From assembly GCF_008704855.1 (NCBI RefSeq), contig NZ_CP023691.1:1550001-1614000 (forward strand): a stretch of 64,000 bases of DNA. The letters run 5' to 3'. Of this stretch, positions 43,835 through 53,237 are shown piece after piece. The translations under genes were made by a program, and so were the position numbers. Below the pieces are notes generated by a model that was given only the letters and a program-made list of their open reading frames with translations, searched no databases and was not told the origin of the DNA. This stretch comes from Streptomyces platensis. Its GTDB lineage: Bacteria > Actinomycetota > Actinomycetes > Streptomycetales > Streptomycetaceae. How positions within the stretch are numbered: position 1 is the first letter of the stretch; every line of letters begins with the position of its first letter.

Positions 43835-46136
43835 CTACTCCAAGGCATGGTCCCGTACTGCGAGGTAGGCGGACCAATTGGGTTGGGTGTAGGCGGCCCA
43901 CTTGTGCGCGGTGTCGATCGAGATGCCCAGCAGTTGAGCGAGCACGGGTGCCGGTAGCTTCTCGGCGAGTGCGACAAGCGCGGCGATACGTGCGGGTTGG
44001 ACGTGGAAGCCGTGTCGGCGCATGAGCAGGCTGATGCCGGGCGTGGACATGGGCTGGCCGGGGATGTTGCCGGGGAAGAGCCACTGTTGCGATGGCTCCG
44101 AGGGCGGCAGCAGGGGTTCGTCTCGGGTGGTGGCGGCGAGTTCGGCCAAGAGGTCGGCCAGGCGGGGCGGGAGGAAGAGGGTGCTGGTGCGCAGCCTGAG
44201 GTAGCTGTCGGTCCCGCGCTGTTGGATGTCGGCTGCGGTCAGGTTCCGGATCTGGTTGGCAGGCAGTCCGTAGAGGAGGGTGAGTGCCCTGCCGACGCGA
44301 ACGCGTAAGGGGAGAGCGTCGGAGTGCAGGCACTCGCGCAGTTGCGCCCAGCGTTCGTCGTCAGTGAGAAACCGGCTGCCTCCGGAGCGACGGACGGGGG
44401 TGACGTCGTGTGCGCCGGTCAGGCCCCGCCGGTGTGCCCAGGCCAGGAACATGCACAGATCGTGACGTCGGGCGGGTCCGGCATCGAGCCAGTCCTCCAC
44501 GTGGCCCTGGCGCAGGGTGGCCAGGGTGAGTTTGCGGCTATCGAGCCAAGTGAGGAACTCGAGGATGAGGAGGACTTCCGCGCGGATCTTGAGGCCGGAT
44601 CCGGCGACGGATCGGCCGCGGGCGCCCTGGCGACGCGCCCTGCGCAGCAGCTCCCATTGAACGTAGGGCTGCAGCAGCTGGGCATGCCGGGTGGGGCGCT
44701 CGGCGAGGAGCCGGTCGAGCCATGGGGTGATCCGGTCGAGCGATTCCTGACGAGGCGGCAGGACGTTGGTGCGCACGAGTAGTGCTCGGACGTAGCTCTC
44801 GTCGTGGCCGGCGGGTAGTGCGTCGAGGGTGGCGTGGCTGATCGGCTCGCCGCTGGCCGCAAGGTGGCCAAGGAACTGGGAACAGCTTGTTTTCTGCAGC
44901 CAGTTGAGCAGCCGCACGGGATTCGGGGTGGAGATCATCTCGTCTATCAGCAGGGTGAGCTGAGCGGGGACCCGACCGGTGGGGGCCGGCAAGCAGGTCG
45001 CGCAGGCGGTCGTGGAGGAGGCAGCGCGCGCATTGACCGTGCGCGTAGGTATCCGCGGTGGCGCAGGTGAGGCAGGGCGGCGGTGATGCGTGTCCGGCGC
45101 ATGGGCCACAGATCCCGGTCCCGGCGTCGTCGCGACCGGTCAGCGGACGGACCTGACCACAGGTGCGGCACCGACGGCCGCCGTAGCGCAACGTGCCGTA
45201 GCAGGGCTGACACACCGGGCCAAGCGGCCAGGTCGCGGCGGTCGGACGGGACTTTCCGCAGTGGCCGCACGGCCGCTGCGGCTTGGGCATGCATCGGCGG
45301 CAGACCCAGCTCTCTCCGGCCAGGCGCTGGCAGTCACGCTGCTGACCGCAGAAGCCGCAGGCGGTGTGCTGGGTGGGGCGCCGGTAGCAGCGGTAGCAGC
45401 ACGCCAGCTGCGTCTCGGTGGCGCGGCGGGCCAGCGGGGCGATCTCGCCGCAGCATCCGCATTCGCCGCGCTCGCGCTGGTCGTTGTAGCAGCGCGGACA
45501 CAACGGGCCGTCGGCGGTGAGGGCCTTGACCAGGCCGACGGTGTGGCAGCGGGAGCACTCGCGTTGTGGCCGATCCCAACACCGCTCGCACACTGGTTTG
45601 CCGTCGTCGCGGCGCACGGCCGGTAGCCGCGACTGTCCGCAGTTCGCACAGGGCTGGGTGACCTGCGGGTCGACGCGATAGCACCGAAAGCAGATGCCGC
45701 CCTCGGGCCGGCGGGCGGCAATCACACCCATCCTCCCGCAGCGTGCGCACAGCTTCGGGGCTCGCCGTGGTCGGCACCTGGCGCACAGACGCCGCCGGTC
45801 GTGGAGAGTCATCCGATCCTGGTCCGCGCCACAACCAGCACAGACGGGCAACGTCACCTCAAAGCCGGAACTCAGTAGGAGCTTGGCAAGCCGGCGCAGC
45901 GAGACCGGGAAGCCGACGCCCGGATCCCGCAACGCAGTCGGCCGCTCATGAATGTACGCATCGAGCTCCGACGCACCGCGCCCCGTCCATGCCCGGGCCC
46001 CGCGAAGGGCCTGCTCGGCCTGCTCCGCGTCGAGCTCGGGACACTGCTCCCCAAGCGCCATGAGCAGGCGTTGCTGGACTTCTTGGACAGGGCCGGGTCG
46101 TGCGTCGTCACGACGGCTGTCGCCTCGACCAGTCAC
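43835..46136 (-). pseudogene. Zinc-ribbon-array recombinase-like protein with one frameshift
   Basis: About 767 residues across two frames. GTG 46136 overlaps the XRE gene stop. Residues ~1-90 are helical. Residues ~90-370 contain about eight CxxC...CxxC zinc ribbons (LPVCAGCGADQDRMTLHDRR, KLCARCGRMG, CANCGQSRLP, CSRCHTVG, GECGCCGEIA, CGFCGQQRD, CGHCGKSRP, CRTCGQVRP). A frameshift at a CCCCC run near 44985 joins to the C-terminal half. That half has PAQLTLLIDEMISTPNPVRL, a recombinase-like SAM/catalytic region (RVGRALTLLYGLPANQIRNL) and KLPAPVLAQLLGISIDTAHK. No clear catalytic Tyr is seen. The single slip may be real or a sequence error. Confidence 0.75.
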
Positions 46137-46459
46137 GGCTGCTCGGGTCGGCGAATCACCGATCGCCGCACCTGCGGCGGCGGGGCCGGTGACGTCTCGC
46201 AGGCCGCCTTGGGGACCTGCCGGTCGACGACCCGGATCTCTATCAGGTCGTTCGGCGTGCACTGCAGGATGTCGCACAAGGCCGCCAAGGTGTCCATGGA
46301 CAGCCGCTGCGGCTCCTGCGTCACCAGGCGATAGACCTGTTCCCGGGAGAGCTGCACGCCCCGCTCGGCGAGCAGCGGCACCAGCTCGGAGGTCTGGAAC
46401 ATGCCCTGCTCGGCCATGAGGCGGCGCAGCCGCCAGCCACAGCCCATCTTCCGAATCAC
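46133..46459 (-). CDS. XRE-type helix-turn-helix protein
   Basis: 108 residues. A single HTH of the short Cro/YozG kind: WRLRRLMAEQGMFQTSELVP, LSREQVYRLVTQEPQRLSMD, TLAALCDILQCTPNDLIEIR, then a Pro/Arg tail. The start overlaps the recombinase stop upstream (ATGA) and its own stop overlaps the zinc-ribbon gene downstream (GTGA), so all three are made from one transcript. It probably regulates or directs the two recombinase-like partners. Confidence 0.85.
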   Translation of the reverse strand: MIRKMGCGWRLRRLMAEQGMFQTSELVPLLAERGVQLSREQVYRLVTQEPQRLSMDTLAALCDILQCTPNDLIEIRVVDRQVPKAACETSPAPPPQVRRSVIRRPEQP

Positions 46460-47577
46460 GGCTTCTCACCCCACAGGTCGTCGTGGTGCTCGGCCAGGAC
46501 ACGGCGCAGTTGGCGGGTGCGGTACTCATCCGACACCCCGGTGTACAGCGCCGTGGTGGAGGCATGCAGATGCCCGACCTGCTCTTGCACGAACCGCTCC
46601 GGATAGTCGAACTCCACCAGGTGCGTCACATACGAGTGGCGCAGGCAGTGCGGGTCCAACTCCGGTGCCAGCCCTGCCAGATCCCGTACCGAGTTGAAGA
46701 TGTCGTTCACCGAGCGCCGGTGCAGGCGCCCACCTCGCTCGGTGACCCACAGCGCGGGATGGGTGCCGGCCCGCAGCAGAGGACGCACCTCGCCGACCCA
46801 TTGCTCCAGCACCGGCACGACCCAGTCCATCTCCGGCACAAGCAGCACCGTGCGCCGCTTCGCCGAGCCGCCTCGTGACGCCTTGCCGAAGCGCACATAG
46901 ACTGCCCCGAACTGGCCGAACCGCGCGGTTCGCGGCACCCGCCGAAAGTCGACCAGGTCCAGTCCGACAGCTTCCTGCCGCCGCAGACCGAACGCGTAGA
47001 GCACTTTCAAAAGCGCCGCATCCCGCATCGCCGGCAGCGCGCCTTTGACCCGCCGGGCACGGATCTGCTCCACCCGACTGTCGGCTGCGTCGAACAGCGC
47101 CTGCACCTCGTCGTAGTGCAGCGGCCGACGACGCGGATCGCCCTCGTACTCCGCCACGTGCACCACGGTGTTCCACTCGTGGAAGACCTGCTGGGGCACC
47201 AGCCCGAAGCGCTGCTCGCACTCGCCCGCCCAGCCGTAGCGCGGGTCGCTGATGTAGGCGCAGAACATCTGGATCGAGATCTCGTACCCACGCGCCGTCG
47301 ACACCATGATCGGCTTGGAGCCGGACCGCAGATGCGCGATGAACGCCTCAGCTTCCGCTGGCGTCCACTGCCACGGGTACTGGCCAGTGAAGTCCGCCAT
47401 CCGTCTCATCAAGGCCAGCCGAGGCGCGATCGTACCGCTCTCCTGCAAGAACCGCGCTCGTTGCTGCCGGGCCCAGCCCTCCAGCATCGCCCGGAAGACC
47501 GTGGATTCCGGATCCAACGGCCTTACGTTCTCCGCCAGTTCCAAGATCGCAGGCCCCGGAGACTGGATGCCCGTCAC
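46456..47577 (-). CDS. Tyrosine recombinase
   Basis: 373 residues. GTG 47577 is chosen because GGAGGTGG lies 6 nt upstream; the frame is open to 47610. N-terminal SAM-like domain (RFLQESGTIAPRLALMRRMA, PWQWTPAEAEAFIAHLR), then the catalytic domain: Arg I in VLYAFGLRRQEAVGLDL, Lys in VRFGKASRGG, HxxR as HCLRHSYVTHLV, second His in QVGHLHASTTALYTGVS, which also supplies the Tyr nucleophile. Intact. It heads a three-gene unit with an XRE protein and a zinc-ribbon recombinase-like protein; the unit is known to me as recurrent in actinomycetes but not as a characterised element. Confidence 0.88.
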   Translation of the reverse strand: MTGIQSPGPAILELAENVRPLDPESTVFRAMLEGWARQQRARFLQESGTIAPRLALMRRMADFTGQYPWQWTPAEAEAFIAHLRSGSKPIMVSTARGYEISIQMFCAYISDPRYGWAGECEQRFGLVPQQVFHEWNTVVHVAEYEGDPRRRPLHYDEVQALFDAADSRVEQIRARRVKGALPAMRDAALLKVLYAFGLRRQEAVGLDLVDFRRVPRTARFGQFGAVYVRFGKASRGGSAKRRTVLLVPEMDWVVPVLEQWVGEVRPLLRAGTHPALWVTERGGRLHRRSVNDIFNSVRDLAGLAPELDPHCLRHSYVTHLVEFDYPERFVQEQVGHLHASTTALYTGVSDEYRTRQLRRVLAEHHDDLWGEKP

Positions 47578-47606
47578 CGTCCACCTCCAGCGTTGCAGCC
47601 GATGCA

Positions 47607-49475
47607 TCATCGTTGCGCCGAACGTGGACGCCGGGGAATCCGGGACGGCGCGAGCGCACCGATCACTTCAGTGCCTGGTGACCGTGACGTCTGCGGTCGT
47701 TCGGTGCTTTGGGTGGTGGTCAGCGTTTGACGCGGCTGCGCACGGCCAGGGCCGCGAGGCCAAGGAGGACAGGTTCGGCGAGGCGGGAAGTCATCTCGGT
47801 GTAGGTGCCGGCAGTGGTCAGGGTCCTGGCCGGAGGAGCGAAAGATCACCGAGTTGATCATTACGCTCAGAGCCTTCTCGAACCGCTCCGTGGTGACGCG
47901 CTCTCCCCAAGGGCCGGTGGGATTGACTGGGTCGGGGGTGCCGGTGGTCAGGGCGAGTGTCTGTCCGGCGGCGACTTGGCGGCCGGTGGTTTCCGTCTTC
48001 GGGGCCTGGGTGGGCAAGCCCCACAGCATCGTGACCGCCACGGTGACGATCATCGCCGCAGCCAGCGAGGCCAGGGCGCGGGAGGCACGCAACCCGTACC
48101 CGGACACCGCCCAGTACGTGGTCAATAGGGCGCGTTCGGCCCAGGGGGTGCCGGTGCGGTCGTGACGACGCATCTCGCACTCGCCGTAGTAGAAATCAGC
48201 CGCCCCGGGCTCGTTCTTGCCGTCCTCCAGGGTCTTGCGCAACTGCCGGTAGAGCGCGGCGAGGGTCTCCGGGCTGGAGGTGGGCGACAGGTCCGGGTGG
48301 TGGGGCCCGGGTTGCCACTCGTGGGCGGAAGGCTCCTGGCCGGGGGCGGGTTGTCTCACGGTGGCGGCGCGCCAGTGGTGCTCCTCGGCCAGAGTACGGC
48401 GCCTGGACCATCGCAGCGGCATCAGTCCGCGGCGGTGCCAGCCGATCGGGGGGCGGGCGAAGGTGATGCGGCCGTCCATGCGGAGCTGGTCCAGGTGCAC
48501 CGCGCCGACGAAGCGGCACTCGGACAGGTCCACGTCCGTCAGAGCCAGGTGCGCGGCGTCCACCCCGTTTATGTTCCTCACCCGCACACCGACGTCCCGG
48601 CCCGCCAGCACCTCTTCGGACAGGGGGACCTCCCTCAGGCCGGTGAAGGGGACCGGTTCGGCCGCCACGGTGACCGGGTACTCCATCACCGCCCCGGCCA
48701 GGTCCACCTCGGCGTAACGCAGCCGCAGCGCGGCCGAGGGTGCCCAACGCGTCCGCCGCAGCGATAGCGCTCGCGCGGCGATCATCATCGTCACCGGCGT
48801 TTCGAACACGGCATGATCCAGTTTCACCGCGCCACCGCACACCAGCGGGCCCAGCCACTGGGCGGCCTCGAATCGGGCCGCGGTGAACGTGACATCGCGG
48901 GTGAAGGTCGCTCCAGGGAACTGGACGGCGCCGGTGAAGGTTGCCACTCGGAAGTGGGCGGCGCCGGTGAAAGTTGCCCGGCCGAACGCAGCGGCGCCGG
49001 TGAAGGTCGCCCCGTCGAACCAGACGGAGTAGGTGAAGGTCGTCTGATTGAACGCGGCGAGACCGGCGAAGGTAACCCGATCGAACGAAGCGGCATGGGT
49101 GAAGGTTGCCCCGTCGAACGAGGCGAAGTGGGTGAAGGTCGTCTCATCAAACCGGGCGGGGCCCGTGAAGGACGCCCCGTCGAACCGGGCGGGCCCGATA
49201 CGGGGATGTTCGGTGGTGGGGTCGCGCAGGGCGTCAAGTAACCGGGCCAGCAGGTCTTCGGTGAACGGGGTGCTGCGGTGATCGATGTCGGCGCCCGGAG
49301 CCAGGGTAGCGAGGTAGGCGCCGCAGTCAGTCTCGTCCAGGTGGGCCAGGCAGGCTGTGTGTCCAGAGACGCGGATGCCGTAGCAGCCGAACGGGTGTTC
49401 CTGAGTGGCATCGTGGCCGCAGTACGGCCACAACGGTGGGGCGCTCGATGGGGGTTCGGGGTTTGCAGACGTCAT
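47607..49475 (-). CDS. Pentapeptide-repeat membrane protein, C-terminus frameshifted
   Basis: 622 residues from ATG 49475. The N-terminal WPYCGH...FGCYGIRVSGHTACLAHL (Cys/His-rich) is followed by a right-handed beta-helix of A(D/N)LxX-type repeats (ARFDGASFTGPARFDETTF, ASFDGATFTHAASFDRVTF). The C-terminal part has a transmembrane helix (LASLAAAMIVTVAVTMLWGL) and then VMINSVIFRSSGQD. After GQD an extra C near 47827 shifts the frame; the alternative frame reads LTTAGTYTEMTSR, then a second membrane helix (VLLGLAALAVRSRVKR), ending at 47728. The original protein was probably a two-helix channel-like protein; the present end is out of frame. Confidence 0.75.
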   Translation of the reverse strand: MTSANPEPPSSAPPLWPYCGHDATQEHPFGCYGIRVSGHTACLAHLDETDCGAYLATLAPGADIDHRSTPFTEDLLARLLDALRDPTTEHPRIGPARFDGASFTGPARFDETTFTHFASFDGATFTHAASFDRVTFAGLAAFNQTTFTYSVWFDGATFTGAAAFGRATFTGAAHFRVATFTGAVQFPGATFTRDVTFTAARFEAAQWLGPLVCGGAVKLDHAVFETPVTMMIAARALSLRRTRWAPSAALRLRYAEVDLAGAVMEYPVTVAAEPVPFTGLREVPLSEEVLAGRDVGVRVRNINGVDAAHLALTDVDLSECRFVGAVHLDQLRMDGRITFARPPIGWHRRGLMPLRWSRRRTLAEEHHWRAATVRQPAPGQEPSAHEWQPGPHHPDLSPTSSPETLAALYRQLRKTLEDGKNEPGAADFYYGECEMRRHDRTGTPWAERALLTTYWAVSGYGLRASRALASLAAAMIVTVAVTMLWGLPTQAPKTETTGRQVAAGQTLALTTGTPDPVNPTGPWGERVTTERFEKALSVMINSVIFRSSGQDPDHCRHLHRDDFPPRRTCPPWPRGPGRAQPRQTLTTTQSTERPQTSRSPGTEVIGALAPSRIPRRPRSAQR

Positions 49476-49658
49476 GCCCCAAGGACGATCGAGCGTGGCT
49501 AGACAGTTGCCCACCCCGCCCTGGGAGCGCGGCGCTGAAATCTCGAGCTCTCCGGTCTGGAAACGGGACCTGGGAGTTCCCCCTCCAGCAGGTACCTCGG
49601 CACTGTGGCCCTCGCCGCCACGGTCATCTGGATCCGCACATGATCGGACGGACAGAAC

Positions 49659-50459
49659 CTAAGGCCAGCCCCCGCCCCTCTCAGGAGAACCGGAGCTGGC
49701 CTGTGCCTGTTCCAGAAGGATGCCCGCGCGGACAAGGTCTTCGGGGGTGTCCACTGCAAGGCCGGCATCGACCACGGGCAACATCCGCACGTTGCGCGAA
49801 TGCTCGATGAAACGCAGCATCTCGACGCCCTCGGCGCGTTCGAGCGGCCCCTGGCTCAGTTTCCGGAATATCTCGAGCCCTTCTGCTGTGAACGCGTACA
49901 GCCCAAGCTGACGGAGGTAGGCAGGGTAGTGGCCCCGGGGGTACGGGATCGGCTGGCGGGAGAACATCAGGGCATTGTTGTCCGCGCTGACGACGACCTT
50001 GACGACGTTGTGGTCGATGGCCGCTGCCGCGTCAGTCACGCGCGTGTAAGCGTTGACCGCCGGGGTGGTTGTGTCGAGGTGAGCCACTGCTTCCGCGACG
50101 GCGTCGATCGCTGCCGGGTCGATGAAGGGCTCATCGCCCTGGACGTTGATGTACGCGTCGGCGTCGAGGTACTGGGCGCATTCGGCGACACGGTCGGTGC
50201 CTGTGGCGTGCTCGCCGGTCATCACGCAGCGAATGGCGAGCTTCCTGCACGTCTCCTCGATGCGACGGTCGTCGGTCGCGACGATGGCGTCATCGAGCCG
50301 CGTGGCCTCCTGGCATCGCTGGTGGACATGCCACAGCAGCGGCTTGTCGCCGAGCATGGCCAGGGGCTTTCCTGGGAATCGTGAGGCGCCCCAGCGGCAT
50401 GGGATCACCGCTATGTGACGGCGCGAGGTGTGCTTCGACTTCGTTGTGGTGGCGGCCAC
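49659..50459 (-). CDS. KdsB-like CMP-sugar (3-deoxy-manno-octulosonate-type) cytidylyltransferase
   Basis: 266 residues. The nucleotide-binding start IAVIPCRWGASRFPGKPLAM is the KdsB signature (PxRxxSxRxPGKPL), followed by AIVATDDRRIEETCRKL, MTGEHATGTDRVAECAQYLD, INVQGDEPFIDP (metal site) and LRQLGLYAFTAEGLEIFRKL. It should transfer CMP from CTP to a 2-keto-3-deoxy sugar acid or a similar sugar. Kdo lipopolysaccharide is not made by Gram-positive bacteria, so in this operon the product is probably a building block for a specialised metabolite or wall glycan. Last gene of the operon, 24 nt behind the NUDIX gene. Confidence 0.88.
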   Translation of the reverse strand: MAATTTKSKHTSRRHIAVIPCRWGASRFPGKPLAMLGDKPLLWHVHQRCQEATRLDDAIVATDDRRIEETCRKLAIRCVMTGEHATGTDRVAECAQYLDADAYINVQGDEPFIDPAAIDAVAEAVAHLDTTTPAVNAYTRVTDAAAAIDHNVVKVVVSADNNALMFSRQPIPYPRGHYPAYLRQLGLYAFTAEGLEIFRKLSQGPLERAEGVEMLRFIEHSRNVRMLPVVDAGLAVDTPEDLVRAGILLEQAQASSGSPERGGGWP

Positions 50460-50483
50460 GGTGGTCTCCGGTCGATAGGCGGG

Positions 50484-51050
50484 TCAGGGACTGGTGGAGC
50501 TGAGCAGGAGAGCGAGCTTGTCAGCGATGGTCGGTGCAGGGACCTTGGCGAAGGGCAGCCACCGGTAGTCCGTGACTTCCTCGACTTGGAGGTGAATCTT
50601 CCGCTCGCCGAGAAGTCGGAAAGCGAACCGGAAGTCGTAGTGCTGGTGCGCCGGTTCGCCTTTATCGGGGTTGGCTGCGATGTCGTGTACGTCGATGTCG
50701 AGCGGGATGCCTTCGTAGCCCGTCAGCGGCACCACGGCGCTGGGCGGGATGCCGGCCTCCTCCTGGAGTTCGCGCTGGGCGGCACTGGAGAGAGCGGCGT
50801 CGTCAGGCTCGATGTGGCCACCCGGCACGAGGTCCTTGCCGAGGATCTTGTGGTGGATGTGCAGCACCTGGTCGTGCCGGTCAATCACGATGGCGCCGCA
50901 GGTGATGTGGCCGGGGTAGGTCTTACGGCTGGTCGGGTCCCCCGGGCGCGAGAGGGCATCCAGGAGAGGCGTAAGCCTTTCCCGTTCCTCGGGGTGGCGC
51001 CCGAGGTAGGCCTCGGTGGTGTTGTGGATGTAGCTGCGGGACGGAGGCAT
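50484..51050 (-). CDS. NUDIX hydrolase
   Basis: 188 residues from ATG 51050, 5 nt after the preceding stop. Complete Nudix box GGHIEPDDAALSSAAQRELQ followed by EEAGI (G-x5-E-x7-REx2EExG). N-terminal part SYIHNTTEAYLGRHPEERER and core HITCGAIVIDRHDQVLHIHH are family-like. It hydrolyses a nucleoside diphosphate linked to another moiety; here it may release a nucleotide sugar or sanitise a damaged CTP analogue. Substrate cannot be told from sequence. Confidence 0.88.
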   Translation of the reverse strand: MPPSRSYIHNTTEAYLGRHPEERERLTPLLDALSRPGDPTSRKTYPGHITCGAIVIDRHDQVLHIHHKILGKDLVPGGHIEPDDAALSSAAQRELQEEAGIPPSAVVPLTGYEGIPLDIDVHDIAANPDKGEPAHQHYDFRFAFRLLGERKIHLQVEEVTDYRWLPFAKVPAPTIADKLALLLSSTSP

Positions 51051-51055
51051 GTGGA

Positions 51056-52177
51056 TCACCTGGCGAAGTGGTCGAGCCAGACGCTGGCGATGGCCTGGCG
51101 GTCGTCTGCGGACATTTCGTGGAGGCCCGGGTCGTGCGCACCCCGGCTGAGGGCGGATGTGGCGGCGAGCATCTCGGCTTGGACGAGGTGGATGTACGTG
51201 CCGACGGCCGCGCCGTGCAGGAAGTTGACGGCGTTGCCGTTGGCGAGCACGTAGAAGTAGTGGCCGGTCACGTCGTAGCGAGTCAGCTGGTCCCCCGTCG
51301 GGGTGCGCCGGTAGAGGTCGTCGAGCGCATCGAGTTCGAGTTCGTCCTCGGAGGAGGTGACCGAGGCGACGTACGCGCCGTTCTGCAGGGTTGCAAAATC
51401 GCTCTGCCGCAGGGCCAGGTTGCCGGTGGCGCACAGCACGAGGCCGGCCTCGCGGATCGCTTCCGTGCAGGAGGCGGTGGTACGGAAGCCCTGGGAGTGG
51501 GCTTGCACCCGCTTGACGGGGTCGTTGTCGTAGACGACGACGCGCAAGTCGTGGGCTCGCAAGGTCTGGGCGATGCTGCGGCCGACCTTTCCGAATCCGA
51601 TGACGCAGGCGTCGCGGCTGGTGAGGATGTCACCTCGGGTGCGGACCAGGGCGTCCGTGGAGAAGACGATGGATCGCCCGACAAGGTGGTCCTCGCAGTC
51701 CTTCAGCGGGGAGCGAGCCACCGAGAACACGGGGCAGGGCAGTTGACCGAGCGCCTCATACCGCTGGTGGCCGTTTTCGGTGTCCTCGACGACTCCCAGG
51801 ATGCGGCCGGAGAACTTGTCGACCAGCGTGTGGAGGCTGGGGGCGTAGTATCCGCCGATGTCGAGGAGGACGATGTCGCGACCGGGCACGGTTTCTTCGA
51901 GGTACTCCAGGGCGTTGGTCGGATCGGCGAACAGTTCACGGGTAAGGGTGTGGACGGCGTATGTGCGGCGGACCTCTGTCAGAGCCTCCTCGGTCACGGA
52001 CTTGGGCTTGGGGAGCACGGCGGCGATGGTGGTCGTGCGAGCCATCGCGCGTAGGAACGCCGGGCGTTCGGGGAGCAGGTGCGTAATGATCAGTGAGGTG
52101 GCCTGACCTGCGGCGGGGAAGCGTTCGGTAATTCGCCGGAAGAAGGCGTCCAGCCGGGCCTTTTCTGGGCTCTCCAC
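51056..52177 (-). CDS. Adenosylhomocysteinase-like NAD-binding protein
   Basis: 373 residues. GTG 52177 has GAGGAG upstream. The Rossmann core reads DACVIGFGKVGRSIAQTLRA with VYDNDPVKRVQAHSQGF. Other SAHH-like parts are LVLCATGNLALRQSDFATLQ and NGAYVASVTSSEDELELDAL. It is shorter than true S-adenosylhomocysteine hydrolases (about 430-490) and lacks the usual N-terminal substrate signature, so it is probably a diverged enzyme using the same hydride-withdrawal chemistry on a nucleoside or sugar intermediate. It may also recycle SAH from the nearby methyltransferase. Confidence 0.75.
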   Translation of the reverse strand: MESPEKARLDAFFRRITERFPAAGQATSLIITHLLPERPAFLRAMARTTTIAAVLPKPKSVTEEALTEVRRTYAVHTLTRELFADPTNALEYLEETVPGRDIVLLDIGGYYAPSLHTLVDKFSGRILGVVEDTENGHQRYEALGQLPCPVFSVARSPLKDCEDHLVGRSIVFSTDALVRTRGDILTSRDACVIGFGKVGRSIAQTLRAHDLRVVVYDNDPVKRVQAHSQGFRTTASCTEAIREAGLVLCATGNLALRQSDFATLQNGAYVASVTSSEDELELDALDDLYRRTPTGDQLTRYDVTGHYFYVLANGNAVNFLHGAAVGTYIHLVQAEMLAATSALSRGAHDPGLHEMSADDRQAIASVWLDHFAR

Positions 52178-52204
52178 AGCAACTCCTCTCTCGTCGCCAT
52201 GTGG

Positions 52205-53200
52205 TTAGGCGGCCTTTCGATAGGCGGGCTGGGCCAGGGCCTGCATCTGTGCGCGCATGCCGGTGGGCAGGTCGACCGTCGGCTGCCAGCCGAGTACAGA
52301 CTGGGCGCGGCGAGGGTCAGCGCGGGTGGTCAGTACGTCTCCGTTGCGGACGTTGTCGGCATAGATCTGGATCTCTCGGCCGGCGAGGCGGTTGGCGATG
52401 TTGATCACGTCGAGCAAGGAGGCATTGGCTCCGCCGCCGACATTGACGATGCCCGTGTCGATGGGGGCACCCGCAGCAGAGATGGTGGCTGCGACGGCAT
52501 CGTCGATGTACGTGAAGTCGCGGCGCTGGTGGCCGTCTCCGTACAGACGCAGTGGCTCCCCGGTCATGGCGGCGTGGAGGGCGCGGTGGGTGAACATGTC
52601 GGGGCGCTGGCGGGGGCCGTAGACCGTGAAGTACCGCAGGGCGATGACGCTGGTGGGGCAGTCGGCTCGGGAGGCGTGGGCGAGGCAGAGCTGTTCCTCG
52701 GCGAGCTTGGTGACGGCGTATGGGGAGGCCGGGCGGGGGTGATCACCTTCGACGCTGGGGCCGCCGTTGGTGGGGCCGTAGACGCTGGAGGAGGAGGCTA
52801 CGACGAGCCGGGGGACGTGCATGCGGGTGGCGGCGTCCATGAGCCGCTGGGTGGCGAGGATGTTGGCGTTGACGTACTCGCTGAACTGCGGTCCCCATGA
52901 GGGTCGTACGCCGGGAATGCCGGCCAGGTGGAAGATAACGTCTGCGTCGATGAGGAGCGGATCGATCGCGCAGGTGAGGAGGTCCGCGGTGATGTGCATA
53001 TAGCCAGGGAGACCGTGCAGTGCGGCCATGTTGGTGGCAGCCGTCTGCTCTCTTGCGGGGTCGCGACGGTCGACGCCGATGACGGTGGTTCCTGTCTGGA
53101 GCAGGGCGTGGGCGAGGTGGGATCCGATGAAGCCGGCCGCGCCGGTCACCAGCGCGCGCCGAGGGCTCGATGTGGTCGCGGCGGAGGGGCTGTCTGACAC
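52205..53200 (-). CDS. NAD-dependent nucleotide-sugar epimerase/dehydratase (extended SDR)
   Basis: 331 residues. GGAGAG precedes GTG 53200. NAD-binding ALVTGAAGFIGSHLAHALLQ (TGxxGxxG), VIFHLAGIPGVRPSWG, catalytic Ser in VVASSSSVYGP and YxxxK in ASPYAVTKLAEEQLC. The GalE/RfbB-like C-terminus (RYFTVYGPRQRPDMFTHRAL, YGDGHQRRDFTYIDDAV) is intact. It epimerises or dehydrates an NDP-sugar in the cytosol, supplying a sugar to the operon's glycosyltransferases. Confidence 0.9.
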   Translation of the reverse strand: MSDSPSAATTSSPRRALVTGAAGFIGSHLAHALLQTGTTVIGVDRRDPAREQTAATNMAALHGLPGYMHITADLLTCAIDPLLIDADVIFHLAGIPGVRPSWGPQFSEYVNANILATQRLMDAATRMHVPRLVVASSSSVYGPTNGGPSVEGDHPRPASPYAVTKLAEEQLCLAHASRADCPTSVIALRYFTVYGPRQRPDMFTHRALHAAMTGEPLRLYGDGHQRRDFTYIDDAVAATISAAGAPIDTGIVNVGGGANASLLDVINIANRLAGREIQIYADNVRNGDVLTTRADPRRAQSVLGWQPTVDLPTGMRAQMQALAQPAYRKAA

Positions 53201-53237
53201 GGAACTCTCCAGAGGTGGGTTGGCGGGTGGGTGGTGG

